A DNA stretch of 64,000 bases from Tolypeutes matacus (GCA_026826555.1 JAKSZT010038590.1:1104683-1168682); one strand, 5' to 3'; shown: positions 11,646 through 23,900, counted from the stretch's first letter. Notes: generated from the sequence alone by a model not told the origin. Translations and numbers: made by a program.

Positions 11646-11740
11646 ACATTGATACATCCCTTTCTCTCTGAGCCTCAGTTTCCTCATGTGTAAATAAAGG
11701 GGTTAGCTCCATTGTTTGAGGATCATCTCAGTCCGACAGT
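11646..11740 (+). repeat. MIR SINE fragment
   Basis: The segment ctgagcctcagtttcctcat followed by gtgtaaataaaggggttag is the conserved MIR core and 3' region (consensus tgcctcagtttcctcatctgtaaaatgggg). Confidence 0.8.
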
Positions 11741-14345
11741 CTGGGGGCAGGAACTGCCCCCAGAGATTCAGGACTGTGATGGTTTAAGTGATACTGGAAT
11801 GTCCTCTGTCCCCTCTTCTCTCTCTAGTGACCAGTGTAAACTCTGGAAGCCCCAGAGTCACCCCTTTTTGCAAGCTTCAGATGGGATCCTGAACTTTCAT
11901 TCCTACCAGTGCCAGCTCCAAAGATCCCATGATGGTCAGGGAGGAGCTGCATGCCTGAGTAGGAGCTCACTTACTCTATGGTCTCCTGGAGATTCTCCTC
12001 TGAAGTTATGCTCCATCTCACCACTATTTTTTTTGTCAGAAATGGCTCCTAGAGAACATGAAGTGCTGTGGTCCTGCCCCAGGGCTGTCCCTTGGAGTCT
12101 AAAGAAATTAAGCAATTGTGTGTGTGTGTGTAAGTGACTTTATGTGTATGTGTGACAAGGAGATCAGACCCATCAGAGTTGATGATCTGGCACCTGGTAA
12201 GTTCCTTAGACTAGCAGAGGGGCTAGGTGTGGTAAGGGAAATTTAGAATGAGCAAGATGGGAGATAAAATATATTAGTTGGGCCCCCAAGACTACCTGCA
12301 AAGCAGTGGCTTTATGGTGTTGATATGATTCCTCTTACAAGATTCCTACAGGAAGAGAGGCTACCTGGAATCCTGGGGGAGTGATCCTTGAATGTATAAA
12401 GAGAGATCCAACTGGCATAAGGGATGGGCTGGTTGGACATGGAGAGGATCCACCAAGATCATCCTTAAGTGAAGAAATTCTTGCCCAGACTCTGAGTGCT
12501 AAGAAATTAATCCAGTTCTGCTGAGGATGAAATACAATAAAGGCTAACAAAATCTTATGAGATTGTTATACTGATCAAAATATTTTCATCAAGACAGATG
12601 TCCATTAATTAATAGGAATAAAAACCCAGGCTGATAAAGGTAAAAATAGGGTGGAATGAAGAAAAATAAGTATTTATATTGTTTAATTAGCATTTTTCAC
12701 CATATAAGACAAAGAATTAGACTATGATTATTGGTTTAGCTTTTTTTTTCTCTTTCTGGATTTGGTGTTTTCATATGTAAATTTATTGGATAATAGTGGA
12801 ATCCATTCTATCTTCAACATTACTGAATTTCTTTGGAAAATTTGGGTGCTGACCATCAAGAAAGTTTGGGTTTATATATGACCCAATATGAGAGGTTATG
12901 CTTGTGATTTATAGTATGAGTTCATATTATGTTCATATTAAAGCTATTTTTTTAATAGTATGGTTGATCTTTACTTTTCTGTGTATTGTTAGAATGTAAG
13001 GAGCAAGGAGGCAAGAATATTTGTTTTTGTTCAACTGTTCATTTAGATCTGTAATACCTAGACTAATGCCTAAGCCATTACTGGTACTGGAATTTGAAAG
13101 GACCCACTAAATAACCACTTTTTAACCTAGTGCATTACGGAATAAAAGAAAAACAAATGACTGCTGAACAGATATTAGATATCAAATTATTTCTTGACAG
13201 AGATGTTGGGCAATGTGCTTTTGGTGTGTGGAAACAAAGAGCTTTCTAACACTGGATCACAGCACTAAGCAGATCTGCCCACAAAGAACAGGAAGGGGTG
13301 GGTAATGACAAGCTTGTTTCTGCATCATAATGAAAGCTTTCATATATTGAAGATGTAGAACACCTGATTCCTGTTGGCTCTTGAAGAGATCAGGAAGGAG
13401 AGCCCAAGCAGAGTATCCCCCCATCCTAAAGGTACCAAGGACTGAAGTCACTACTATTGCTCTGGTGAGAATTTGTACAATACTTTTTGTACAATATATT
13501 TTTGAATGAAATGAGACATAATTGATTTGGCAGCACTACAAACTTTGTTACATCTCCTTGAGAGTAACTGTGTAGGTCTGTTCTTTGTAATACATACAAT
13601 CTTCATTTCATAACATAAATCTAATTGACTTCATACTGGAGTCCACTTTGAAATGAGTTTACTTTGACTTCCTTCACTTAATATATGTTATTATCACAGT
13701 CTGCATTTCACCATATAAATAATTTTTGGTTCATCTATGGAAAGCAGTGACATGCAATTTTCTAAATCTATCTTGCTGTGACTTTGAGAATGAACTTATG
13801 TGTTTATAATATTATAAGTGTCAAAATTGGATTCCCCAAAGGCTTTGTTGACCTCCTCCAGGATCTCATCCAGTTTGGGAAACTTGTCCCATATTTGTCT
13901 TCTGATTCTTTTTATTTTTTGTTGTGATAGTATATTTTAATTACAGACACTGTGAAGGAAAGTTATTAAAGAATTTTTATTTTTACATTTTTATCCATTA
14001 CAAAGAGTGAGCATTCCTAAGCTCTAAAGTTTCTCCATTTAAAATTTTATTGAATTAAATAATAAAATTATCTTTTATCATTCACATTGTTATCTTTTAC
14101 TTGTTACATTGTTTCTATCAGTTTTGGATCTGTTTTCCACAGCTTTCCTATAATCTCCACTCAATTAAAAAATATTTTACTTATTTCTCTTACTTTTGCT
14201 CTTTCTCAAGGATGCCCTCTGTGTTTATGTGTGATATTTTCCTTTCTTTAAATTGTGGTATTTCCTTTCTTTAATATCTCAATAAGTAACTTATTTGAGA
14301 TGCCTCGCTTTTACTATTTCATTAAGTTTTAGAACTCTGCCAATT
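11741..14345. other. Unassigned stretch
   Basis: No gene is recognised. A short TG-rich run occurs at 12117-12155. The region 12.6-14.3 kb is AT-rich and may hold undetected old repeats. Confidence 0.4.
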
Positions 14346-14665
14346 TTCCCTTTTCCAAGGTTGTTTTGTCAACTCAGGAATGCTTGCCCTTCCAACTAAA
14401 TTTGATTATTGTCTCTTACATTTCTGAAAAAAAAATGCTGTTGGAATTTTGTTGGGGATTGTGTTGAATCTTTAAGTCATTTTGTATAGAACTGACATCT
14501 TAATAATATTTAGCCTTCCAACCCATGAACATGCAATGTTCTTCCACATATTTCTATCTCCTTTGATTTCTTTTAGCAAATTTTGTAGTTTTCCATGTAT
14601 AAATCCTTTAATCTTTGTTGAATTTATTCCCAAACCCATCCACTCACTCATTCCCATGTAGTTTG
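14346..14665 (-). mobile_element. L1 ORF2 fragment, antisense
   Basis: The minus strand encodes KEIKGDRNMWKNIACSWVG and RLNIIKMSVLYKM, the L1 ORF2p segment just after the reverse transcriptase. The fragment is short and interrupted. Confidence 0.8.
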
Positions 14666-15640
14666 GGACTCATGCAGAGGCAGCATTGCCTTAGTCCCTT
14701 CTGCTATAGATTACAGAGCCACACAGAGCCATGGCATAGAACCCCATGCATATTCAGTCTCCAGGAAACAAGTCCACAGAGACCCAGGGCTGAAGATAAG
14801 GTGCTGAGGGATACTTCATACAAAGGGTCTCCCATGGGAAAAAGTATAAAGACAGAGACCATGGCAGATTGGTTGTTATGAGCCATGCACACCAAATCCA
14901 GTTTCTGTTGGCTGGACTTCTGAAACACAAAATGGACTTTTCTGGATTGACTCACCTTTATGCATTGACATCATCTGGGTACATGGAGCAGAATATGTTA
15001 ATAGGGAAGAAATTGGACACAGAAAAGCCTCAGAAAAAAGGTTGTTGAGGACAGAACTGCTATAAGACAGAAGGGGATCAAGAAGCAAAATGTTAAAGAA
15101 AAGCGGGGCACTGAATGAAGGAGAGAATTTAAATCATAAGAGCTGGTGCATAAATTCTGCACAAAAACAAACAGAATAGATCAAAATTCCAGAAAAGGAA
15201 CCAAGGACAGGAAGCTTTCTCCTGGAGGCAAAACAATTGCAAAAAAACATGCAATCTTAAAACTATGCAACATATCCAAGGAAAGAATTAGATGAAGAAG
15301 AACTGAGAAAATCTGAACAGTTAAAGACAGGTTACTCTGAAGGTCCAGAATAAGTTGGACCAAGAGTGAAAGAAGAGCTTTAACACAAAGCCAATTAAAA
15401 ATGAAATTATAGACAGGAGGGAGAAATGGGCTTTCAGAGTTGACTTATCAGGAAAATCAGATGCCAGACCTCAGGAAAACATTACAAACCATACTGAGAA
15501 ACAGGAAGATATGGCTCAATTAATGGAACAAATTAAAACCAGAAGAAACCCAGAATTTGAAACAATTAAACAAAGAAAGCCAAAGAGATCTAAATCAATT
15601 GAAGATATATCAATTCCAAGGGACAAAAATAGAGGAGTAT
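14666..15640 (+). mobile_element. Probable L1 5' UTR/ORF1-region sequence
   Basis: The part at 15460-15530 (ccagacctcaggaaaacattacaaaccata...gaaacagga) closely resembles 40.70-40.75 kb (caagacctcagcaaaaagttacaaaccata...gaaacagga). Both look like the 5' region of a lineage L1. The left part is less certain. Confidence 0.5.
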
Positions 15641-16135
15641 AAGGAAGTATGGGATTTTTCATTTGGAGAAATGAATACATTCTAAAATTTACTGAGGTGA
15701 TGTCAGCACAACTATGTGATGGATATGAGAGTCACTGAATGTACACTTTGAATGGATTGTACAAAGCATATTACACAACGAATCCTCTGGTGGAAAATGG
15801 ACTATATTTAACTGAAGAAATATGAAAACATACTCTCTTGATCTATAACAAATATATAATACCAATACAAGGTGTCAATATCTTGGTGGGTGGGGGGAAA
15901 TACACTAAATGTAAGCTATTGGCTATAGTTAATAGCAACGTTTTGACAATGTTCTTTTTAGTTTATAACAATTTTTTCACAATAGTGCAAGATGTTGGTG
16001 ATAGGATTATGTATGGGAGTTCTGTATGATGATATGCATGTTTGTTTTGTAAGTTCACAACTTTTACTATACACTTATTGTTTATAGATGTTCATGTATG
16101 AATGAAAAGCTTCAATAAAATAGCTTTAAAAATAC
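15641..16135 (+). mobile_element. L1 3' UTR end
   Basis: The stretch has the L1 3' UTR features aaatgtaagctattggctatagttaatagc and a terminal caataaaatagctttaaaaatac. A 63-codon open frame inside it is a chance product. Confidence 0.65.
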
Positions 16136-16622
16136 TAAAGAGAATTTTGCAGAATTAAAGGGAAAGACAGGAGTGTGAGGTTTAGAGGAAAGTCTAGAAA
16201 TGAAATTATTAGTATGGGTAACTAAAAGGGTAGAAAGAGTTACAAAAATAAGATATGCCATGTAAATCCAAAGGATTGATTGAAGTAAATACAGCTTTTA
16301 CCATAAAAAAAAACATCAATGGATTAAACTACCCAAAGAAAAGACATGGATGGGCAAATTAAGGTACTGAATGGGAAAAACTGTCAGTCAAAAAGTCTAT
16401 ATCTGGCAAAACTGTCCTTTGAAAATGAGGGAGAGTTTAAAATATTTACAGATAAAAAGAAACTGGGAGGGTTATTCATAAGAGATATGCCCAAAAAGAA
16501 TTACTAAGGGGAGTTCTGCAGTTTGAAAAGAAAAGACAGGAGAGAGTAGCTTTGAGTAATGTGAATTAATAAAGATCTTCATATAAGGGAAATGTTATGT
16601 TATAATTTACTAAAAGCTGCCT
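16136..16622 (+). mobile_element. L1 5'/ORF1-region remnant
   Basis: The segment tatatctggcaaaactgtcctttgaaaatgaggga (16390-16430) is a common motif of old L1M 5' regions. A diverged relative is present at 57.49-57.54 kb. There is no intact frame. Confidence 0.5.
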
Positions 16623-17185
16623 ATATATAAATACCAAAAATGGGTTGGCTTTTATGGTGGGAATTTATTAGGGTAAAATCTTACAGTTCAAATGCTGTGA
16701 AAATGTCCAAATCAAGGCATCATCTGAGATGCTGTCTTACCAAAAGTTGGCTGCTAGCAGATCCTGGTCTCCTGCCATGTGGCAAGGCATAATGGTGGCT
16801 GGTCCCAGGCAAGGTACCTTCTAGCTACTCTACTGATTCCAGCCTCTGGCCTTTCTCCCAGCCTCTCAGAAGTTCTCTATCTTTCTACAGTTGTAGGCAT
16901 TAATGGAGACCTCTCATATTGTTAGGTGAAATGGCAGTTCTTTTTCTCTGTGCTTTGTTTATATGACTCAAATAAAAGGGTTAAACCCTCCATGGGTCCC
17001 ACGATTTAAACAAAGGCCCTTAACTGAAGTAATCTAGTCAAAAGGTCCCTTAAGTGAATCTAAACAAAAGGTCTTAAATAAATAGGATAACACATACAGG
17101 AAAGGGTGAACTTAAAATCATAATTTTCTGAGGTCCACAAAAGAATCAAACCAGCCCATTCCAACCTCTGAATCCTCAAAATACA
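16623..17185 (-). mobile_element. ERVL-like LTR, antisense (3' LTR of a MaLR-like provirus)
   Basis: Read on the minus strand, the right-to-left end carries aataaattcccaccataaaagccaaccc, the same terminal motif as in the plus-strand ERVL-like LTR near 23.14 kb. The plus strand also shows tgaaaatgtccaaatcaagg and ttaactgaagtaatc, shared by that LTR family. It adjoins an internal region to its right, as expected for a 3' LTR of a minus-strand element. Confidence 0.6.
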
Positions 17186-18604
17186 TAGTTTTCCCATATG
17201 CAAAATATTACAGCACAATATTTCAAAAAACCTTAAATCATTTCAAAAGCAATGCTAAATAAGGTATCTCATAATAATTAGTTGTAGACATGCAATATGT
17301 CTTGGGGCAAAATTCCCCACTGGCTGTAGACTGGTAAAACTTACAAAACAAGTTATGTGCATCCAATATAAAAAGGAGGACCAGTCACAGGGAAGAATTT
17401 GGAAGGAAAATGGGTCATGGGTACCAAACAGTTTCAAAAACCTGTAGGAAATACTCCAATAGATATAAGATTCTGAGAGTCACGTACATAATGATGGCAT
17501 TTTCTTCTTCTAGGGAAGTTATGGAAGCACAACCCCTCTAAGGGCTTGCCCTATGACCATCTTCTCTGTTCCACTTCATCAAGAATCTGGGAGATGACAG
17601 AGCTTTAGGACTTATGCCCGAAGAACTCTGAGGTGACAGCCACAATCTCTCCAAACTCTGGAGCATGTGCTCAACACCCTCAGAACAATTGGGTGACCAC
17701 CTCAACTTTCTGCAACTCCTGGGAATGTGCTCCACACTCTCTAAATCCTGGGGTTGCAGAATTCTCCCTGAACAACAGGGCAGAATGCTGGCATTCTCCA
17801 AATGCCAGTGCAACCTCTCCTTCTCCACACATGTGTGGGGTCCCTTTCTTGGTCCAATAAGCTGTCATAAGACAGGACCTTTTTTTTTTTTTTTTAAAGA
17901 TTTATTTATTTATTTATTCATTTATCCCCCCCCTTGCTGCTTGCGCTCGCTGGGTCAGCTAACCACGCCGTGCGGGCAGGCTTGCCTTCACCAGGAGGCC
18001 CCAGGAACTGAACCCGGGGCCTCCCATATGGTAAACGGGAGCCCTACTGATTGAGCCACAGCCGCTTCCCAAGACAGGACCTTAGCTACCAAAATTTTGC
18101 CCCTGAAGAAGTTTTCCCTTCAATCTTTCACTTTTCTGTCCCTTTTATTCTAGGCTGACAGTGGTTTTGTTCATACTGATCTTGCAAAAAACTTGTTGGT
18201 TTCTCATGCAGTTCAAAGGGGTCTCAACCATTAGATAAAAGAACTTTCAACAGCTACTTTCTGGATAACTGAATTTACAATCCTAATTTGCAAGGAAATG
18301 GCTGCCTAGCTTGATGTTCAGTTAATTAATTCCTTACATGGAACATTATTCTCTGGGGACTCATTTCCCAGAAGTTCAGAATTTCATGAACCATCAATTT
18401 CTGATTTCTTTGTGTCTGGGATATTAGTTCTCAGCTTATCACTTTCCTTTTGCATTTTCTTATAAACTGCAAGGAGAAGCCAGGCAGTGTTTCCCATATT
18501 TAGTTTAGAAGTCTACTCAATTAAATGTCCAAGCTCATCACTTTCAAATTCTGCCTTCCTTCTTACACCAGGAGTCAATTTTGTCAATTTATCTGCAACT
18601 TTAA
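17186..18604 (-). mobile_element. MaLR-like internal region, antisense, with about 60-bp repeats
   Basis: The minus strand of 17.28-17.45 kb aligns by eye with plus-strand 53.82-53.97 kb (acccatgac...tgtattgga...ttgtaagttt...tctacagcca). The 17.83-17.88 kb part aligns with 53.27-53.31 kb (ggccaagaaaggaacaccac). Between them (17.56-17.86 kb) lies a decayed array of roughly 60-bp units. Open frames of 96 and 129 codons over the array come from its composition and are not genes. A DAS SINE interrupts it at 17881-18070. Confidence 0.6.
17881..18070 (-). mobile_element. DAS-type SINE (monomer), with target duplication
   Basis: This is a tRNA-derived armadillo SINE in antisense. The poly(T) is at the left, followed by an (ATTT)n-like tail region and a GC-rich body. 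The tRNA-like head ends gccacagccgcttccc at the right. The pol III B-box-like ccgggttcagttcc is visible on the minus strand. The 12-mer aagacaggacct flanks it exactly at 17869-17880 and 18071-18082. The open frame ending MVNGSPTD is a repeat artefact. Confidence 0.93.
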
Positions 18605-18619
18605 AACAAGTATCATCTT

Positions 18620-18805
18620 TTTTTTTTTTTTTTAAAGATTTTATTTATTTATTCATTCATCCCCCCCTTGCTGTTTGTGCTCACTGGGTCAGCCAACCAC
18701 GCCACGCAGGCGGGCCTGCCTTTCACCAGGAGGCCTCGGGAACCGAACCCGGGGCCTCCCATATGGTAAACGGGAGCCCTACTGATTGAGCCACAGCCGC
18801 TTCCC
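18620..18805 (-). mobile_element. DAS-type SINE (monomer), second copy
   Basis: It is nearly identical to the copy 740 bp upstream and in the same orientation. The B-box-like ggttcggttcc is intact on the minus strand. The target duplication aacaagtatcatctt is at 18605-18619 and 18806-18820. Confidence 0.93.
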
Positions 18806-18824
18806 AACAAGTATCATCTTTACT

Positions 18825-19185
18825 CCAGTTTCCGATAATACATTCATCAATAACTAGCAAAGAACTGGAAAACCACAAATATATGGAATTTAAAACACTC
18901 ACTCTTAATCAGTGGGTCAAAGAAGAAATTGCAAAGGAAATCAGTAAATATCTTGAGACAAATGAAAACGAGAATACAAAATATCAAAACTTTATGATAT
19001 GCACTGAAGGCAGTTCTGAGAGGGAGATTTAGAGACCTAAATGTTTACAATATAAAAATAAAGACAAATTTCAAACCAGAGACCTAACCTCATAACTGGA
19101 AAATGAGAAAATAAGTGCAAACTATACCCAAAGCAAGCATAAGGAAAGAAATAACATAGATTAGTTTAGTTATATGAACAAAAAA
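18825..19185 (+). mobile_element. L1 ORF2 fragment
   Basis: The plus strand carries the ORF2 segment between endonuclease and reverse transcriptase (aacactcactcttaatcagtgggtcaaag, KEISKYLETNENEN). It has frame breaks. Confidence 0.75.
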
Positions 19186-19224
19186 ATGAAAGATTTGAAG
19201 GGAGAAATAGAAAATCTTAACATA

Positions 19225-19540
19225 ATATTTGGAAAGTTTAATTTCTGGCTTTTGTCAATGCATAGAACTTGACAGAAGATCAATAAGGAAATAGAGGGCT
19301 TGAACAATACTATAAATCAACTAGATTCAGCAGAATATACATTCTTCTCATTTCCACATGGAACTTTCCCAGGAAAGAATATATGTTACCCCAACAGCAT
19401 ATTTAGAAATACTGAAATCATATTTTATTTGACCAAAGTGGAATAAAACTAGAAATCAGTAACAGAAGGGAAATTGGAAAGGTCACAAATATGTGGCAAT
19501 TGAACAATATGGTTCTAAACAACCACATGTCAGAGATGAA
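19225..19540 (+). mobile_element. L1 endonuclease-end fragment
   Basis: The text matches the end of the L1 endonuclease domain (agcagaatatacattcttctc, ttatttgaccaaagtggaataaaactag). In an intact L1 this lies upstream of the segment found at 18.83-19.18 kb, so the two are separate or rearranged copies. Confidence 0.7.
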
Positions 19541-19640
19541 ATATGGGAAAGAGTGGGAGGGGTAGGGAGTGAAGCATATGGGAATCCCCTACATTTTTTA
19601 TGTAACATTTATGTAACTTAAGTATCTTTTAAAAACTTAC
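19541..19640 (+). mobile_element. Short L1 3' end
   Basis: The sequence gtagggagtgaagcatatgggaatcccctacattttttatgtaac is the terminal part of an L1 3' UTR subfamily also seen at 38.97-39.03 kb. Confidence 0.7.
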
Positions 19641-21759
19641 TTACATGGCCCTGTGCCATGAGTTCCAGAGCTGTAGAAGCTCCTCTGGGGTCCCACAGGA
19701 ATGAAACTTTTCTCCTTCCTGTGCAGGCTGCACTAGGGTCCCTGGGCATGAACTTGGAGGTATTTCCACCATGGTCTAGTAAGAAAAGGTGGTTTGGCAC
19801 CCTCTCTTGGCAAGAATCCTGTGACCTCCTGCATGATTCACCACTGGGGGACACTTAGCCACTGTCCTCCCCACCTTCATTACACCAACCTTCTGTCCTG
19901 TCATCAGGAGAGATGCACAATTTGTCAGTGTATTTGTATGGGTTCAAGGAGGTTATTCTGTCTAGGAGCACACATGGCAGGCCCAATCCACTGTTTCCAG
20001 CCCAGGGTGCACAGAGCTTCAGGGGTCACAAAAGCCCGGAAGGGGGACTGCTTAAGCACAGGGGGTGGGTGAGTCCCCTCCTCCACAGCATGTTCCTTGG
20101 AATCTGTCCCCAGGAATCCCTGCCAGGTTTTCACTGTGCGTGTGTTTGTGTGTTGGTGGAGGGTAAGGAGTGTTTTCCATCATGTAAGTAAAAAAAAAAA
20201 AAAAAAGAAACCACTTTTGTTTTTCATTCCAGTGAATTTCTCACGTTTGCTGCTGCTGCTTCACATTAACATTGTCACCAAGGGGGTGAAAAATTAACAA
20301 GTTAATTAGAATCACAAAGCATATTTTACTCTGAGAAAATTATGTTCCTGACACACTTTATATCATAATATCTGAGCCACTCTGAGCTCACTGGAGTATC
20401 TAATGTCCACACCCTATAAGGTGTGATCAAGTGTCTTAGGACCTGAGCTGCTTAAGTATGGTCTCCACCTGTCACTGTGTCTGGAGTGTGTCTTAAACTC
20501 TCTCTGCATCTCTGTCACTACCTATATATAAAGAGGAGGAAAAGTCAGAGGGCTACTTTGAGGTTCCTGTGGGAAACAAGAAAAAAGATCAGAATAATGT
20601 TTGTGCTCCCTTTTAACTTTTATGTTCTGTTCTGAATTTAAATACCCTGTGAGCAAGTCTCAGAGTAACAATTTTCAATATCAGAGTCCTCCCGTCTTCA
20701 GACTTGTGATTTGTGTTGTTCAACCATGTTTTTCCATCTTCCTCTTTGTAATAGTGACAAGGCAAATGAAATCACTTCTCTATGTTACTGCTATAGGTAT
20801 GTGAAATTAGACTTCCAATGGGAAACAGCTTGGAGAGTAGGAATTAATCTTTAAATGGAATACTAATTAGGAAAATCTTGCATATAGGAGTGTTGCAGCA
20901 GAAACATGTTGGGGCCATAACCCAGGGCTCAAAACATATTCTACTGGGCCTTGGAACTTATCTTTCCACTCCAGCCTTTTAACTATGAACTCTAGGAGAG
21001 CAAGTTAATCTGTTTAGCATCCTTTTGAGTTGGCCACTCTCAATTAAAATATAAAGCATAATGTCTCCCTCCACCTAGTGATTCTCAAATGGTTTGGTGG
21101 TGTTTTCTAGGTTAGAAAATGAGGGACTGGATATCTCTGAGTGTTGAGTGTTCTCAGATACCCTACTGTTGTTAACCTGACATATTGTGGGAAAGCCCTC
21201 CCATAGAATTCTACTTATGTATCTTTATACTCTGACTTTGAGAAAAAATGCTGGGGAGGCTAGGGTGGGAGTGGGAGTTGAAGGGAAGGTATAGACACTT
21301 CATGATCTGGAAACTGGGACCCTGAAAAGTCCTAGAAAGAAGCCAGAGAGGGGACCAAAAATCTATGGTCCTTGAAGGTCCCAAAGTCAGAGGGAAGGAA
21401 AGATAGGATGCCAGCTGTGATTTTACATATGTGAATGTCATAGTTTTTTGGAACAAGTTATTCCAAAGATATTTGTGGTTTTCAAAGCAGGAGTGGCTGC
21501 ATGTACCATAGTGTAAAGGATATACTGAATGTACAATATAAATAAACTTTCAAAACACTAGTTCTGCTTTCAGAGCTGAGCAACTAGGGGTGTGGCTAAA
21601 CATGAGGTAAGGCATTGGGCACTGTAACTTAGAGAGAAGCTCTGTGCTCTTTCTCATGGTATGAAATCTCAAGATTGTTCTTGATAATTACACTTTATAG
21701 CTGATTTTACAGAGCATTGGACAGAGCTGGAACTGAACAACTATGTGGGAAGTTGAAAA
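19641..21759. other. Unassigned stretch with a poly(A) run
   Basis: No gene recognised. A 17-base A run at about 20190-20206 could be the tail of an unrecognised retroposed sequence to its left, but no flanking duplication was found. Confidence 0.35.
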
Positions 21760-21905
21760 AAATTAATATATATTATATGTATGTGTGTATATATGTAAAT
21801 GTGTATTGTGTGTATAAATCTATCAATATATGAATGAATAAATATATGTATATATTTGTATAAATATGTGTATAACTGTATATGTGTGTGTATTTTGAAA
21901 TATAA
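21760..21905. repeat. TATG/TA-rich imperfect microsatellite
   Basis: A degenerate alternation of tatatgtatgtgtgtatat-type units. Confidence 0.8.
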
Positions 21906-22139
21906 GGGAGTGAATAATGTTTATAAAAGGAGCATTTGCCTCTTTAAGATGAGTATAAAAAAGATCCTTTCTATTGATGCAAAGGAGGGATTTGAAATGT
22001 TCAGCCTCTAAGTGTAAGTGAGGGTAGCTGGACCACCTAGGTCATGCTACAAGTTTCTCTCAAGGGTCCTCCTGAATCAGTAATAAGGGAAAAGATGGGA
22101 AGGCTCTCCCTGGCATAATGTTATACAACTCAGTAATTA

Positions 22140-22345
22140 CAGTTGCATTTCCTGGATTTCAGCACCAGGTCTGTCCCTTCTTAGATGAACCACTTAGGGC
22201 AATTTGCTTACCCTCTCTGTTCCTCCATTTACTTTTCAGAAAGTGGGATTGATGGTAACAGTGTCCTCCTCAGAGAGTGTGCAAAAATATTTATATAAAA
22301 ATGCTAAGAATATTCCACTTAAATGTTAGATTGTTACTATGACCA
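22140..22345 (+). repeat. MIR SINE
   Basis: The order of motifs follows MIR: ctggatttcagcaccaggtc, then acttagggcaatttgcttaccctctctgttcctcc, then a gattgatggtaacagtgtcctcctcagagag 3' part. Confidence 0.75.
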
Positions 22346-22597
22346 TTTATTCTCAAAACAATCTTGACAGAAGAACACAGTTTACAACTTTACAGATAAA
22401 TGAAGGACCTATCTCCTGTGAATTCTCTCACTCCACTCACATTTGGAATATTCCTTACTCCTAAGGGATCTGTTACTGCCTTTACGAAAGCTTGTCTCTC
22501 TGCCTATTATTTAAATTTCTGTCCTCTTAGAAGCAACACATTTTTATGATTCCTTGGTAAATAGACTGGGCATAACCTCCTATCTTGCCAGGATAGG

Positions 22598-22820
22598 AGA
22601 CACTTTTTCTTTTTTTGAGGTACTGAGGCCAGGTATTGACTCTGGACGTCATATGTGGGAAATTGGTGTTCAACCACTGAGCTTTATCAGCTCCCCTGGG
22701 TTGGTTTTTTCATTTGTTTGTTGCTTTTTTTTTTTTTTTTTTTTTTTTTTTGGAGGCACCAGGACTAAATCCAAGGTCTTCCAGTTGTTCAACCACTTGA
22801 GCCACATCCACAACCTAAGA
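22598..22820 (-). mobile_element. Dimeric DAS-type SINE
   Basis: Two related antisense tRNA-like monomers are joined by a T-rich linker. The left one (gaggtactgaggccaggtattgac...gttcaaccactgagctttatc) and the right one (ggaggcaccaggactaaatcc...gttcaaccacttgagccacatcc) are separated by ttggttttttcatttgtttg and a 28-base T run. The arrangement fits the dimeric DAS subfamily. The target duplication is not evident. Confidence 0.8.
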
Positions 22821-22822
22821 GA

Positions 22823-23212
22823 ATTTTTTGATGAGTGTACTTCAGTTAAGGTTTGGCCCAGCTCAATCAGGATGGGACTTAATCCCATTACAGCAGTCCT
22901 TTGTAAGAGACTGATAATCAGACAGAAAGAAAGCCACAGAAGGAACAGCCAGAAGCTGAACATCAACAGAACCTGAAGAGAGGGGAGAGACCAGGAGATG
23001 CTGCAATGTGCCTTGCCCTGTGACAAGCTAAGGGCCAAGGATTGCCAGAAGCAATGCCCAAAATGCCCAGTCTTCTAGGAGAAAGCATCCCCTGGATAAT
23101 GCCTTGATCTGAATTTTCTCTTAGCCTCAAAGCCATGAGCTAATAAATTCCCATAGTTTATGCCAATCCTTTACATGGTATTTGCTTGAGCAGCCAAAGA
23201 AACTAAAACACT
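22823..23212 (+). mobile_element. ERVL-like solo LTR (partial)
   Basis: Typical motifs of an abundant xenarthran ERVL/MLT2-like LTR follow in order: tgatgag.gtacttcagttaagg, ggatgggacttaatcccattac, agaaagcatcccctggataatgcc, then aataaattcccatagtttatgcc and ggtatttgcttgagcagcca. The 5' part is missing, with a DAS SINE at its left edge. Confidence 0.65.
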
Positions 23213-23762
23213 CCTCAAATAATATTATTTAAACATCTCAATGATCAATTCTAGCCTCTCTTCCTTACTAATTTCATATAATCTGACCCATTTCTTTGAC
23301 TGATGACATTTCATTCATTTCTATCCTTAAAATAACAGTGATCATACTACCATGTAGATCTCATTTTTGAGCTTCTACCTCTCTATGCTTGTGTGTTATG
23401 TAAGGGCAAATTCAAATTTAAAAATGAGAAAGTCTTTGTTCTCCCTGTTGAACATAAGGGAAGAGACAACCTTCTCTCTCCCATCTCTCTGAGTATTTAT
23501 TTTAGAAAACCCATAATTGTAAGTAATACCACTTTCTTTGTCCTTTTGAAATGCATGTATTTAAAATATGTGTAAAAGATTAAATGTGTCTCTTGTAAAT
23601 TTTACCACACAAGATAAGGAAGAAGGAAGCCATTTCTTTCAAATGTAATCAATGAAAATTTCTCCTGATTTCTTGATAAGAGATGAGCATGACTTCTGGA
23701 GATCAGGGTTTAGGGGTGTGTGTTCCTGGCTCCAAACTGCAAAACTACCTCTGGACATGAAG
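23213..23762. other. Unassigned stretch, left flank of the provirus
   Basis: No gene or repeat recognised. The last four bases before the provirus (23763-23766, atat) are its target duplication. Confidence 0.5.
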
Positions 23763-23766
23763 ATAT

Positions 23767-23900
23767 TATTGCAGCAGAAACAAGACTTAGATGATGAGAA
23801 AGTCGAAATGGCACTCGGAGAAGTGGAGGAACAAAGTTTGGTTTCCTAAAGCTGTGGGTTTTTGCTGAGGAGGGTTAGGTTCCTGGAATTTCCCTTATCA
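23767..23900 (-). mobile_element. 3' LTR of the provirus, with internal deletion
   Basis: It aligns end to end with the 458-bp 5' LTR except for one gap of 324 bp, which accounts exactly for its 134-bp length. The deletion lies between two copies of agttt (32003-32007 and 32327-32331 in the other LTR) and removes the TATA-like box and the AATAAA signal. Confidence 0.92.

Noticed and set aside
17665..18054. 129-codon plus-strand frame ending in a proline/cysteine-rich tail
   Set aside because: It runs from a MaLR-like internal array into an antisense DAS SINE. The same MVNGSPTD ending appears in the other SINE copy.
17881..18070. tRNA-like sequence with B box as a tRNA gene
   Set aside because: It is the head of a SINE with poly(A) tail and target duplications, not a cloverleaf-competent tRNA.
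18487..18789. 100-codon plus-strand frame
   Set aside because: The second half is antisense DAS SINE, and the first half is repeat-derived.
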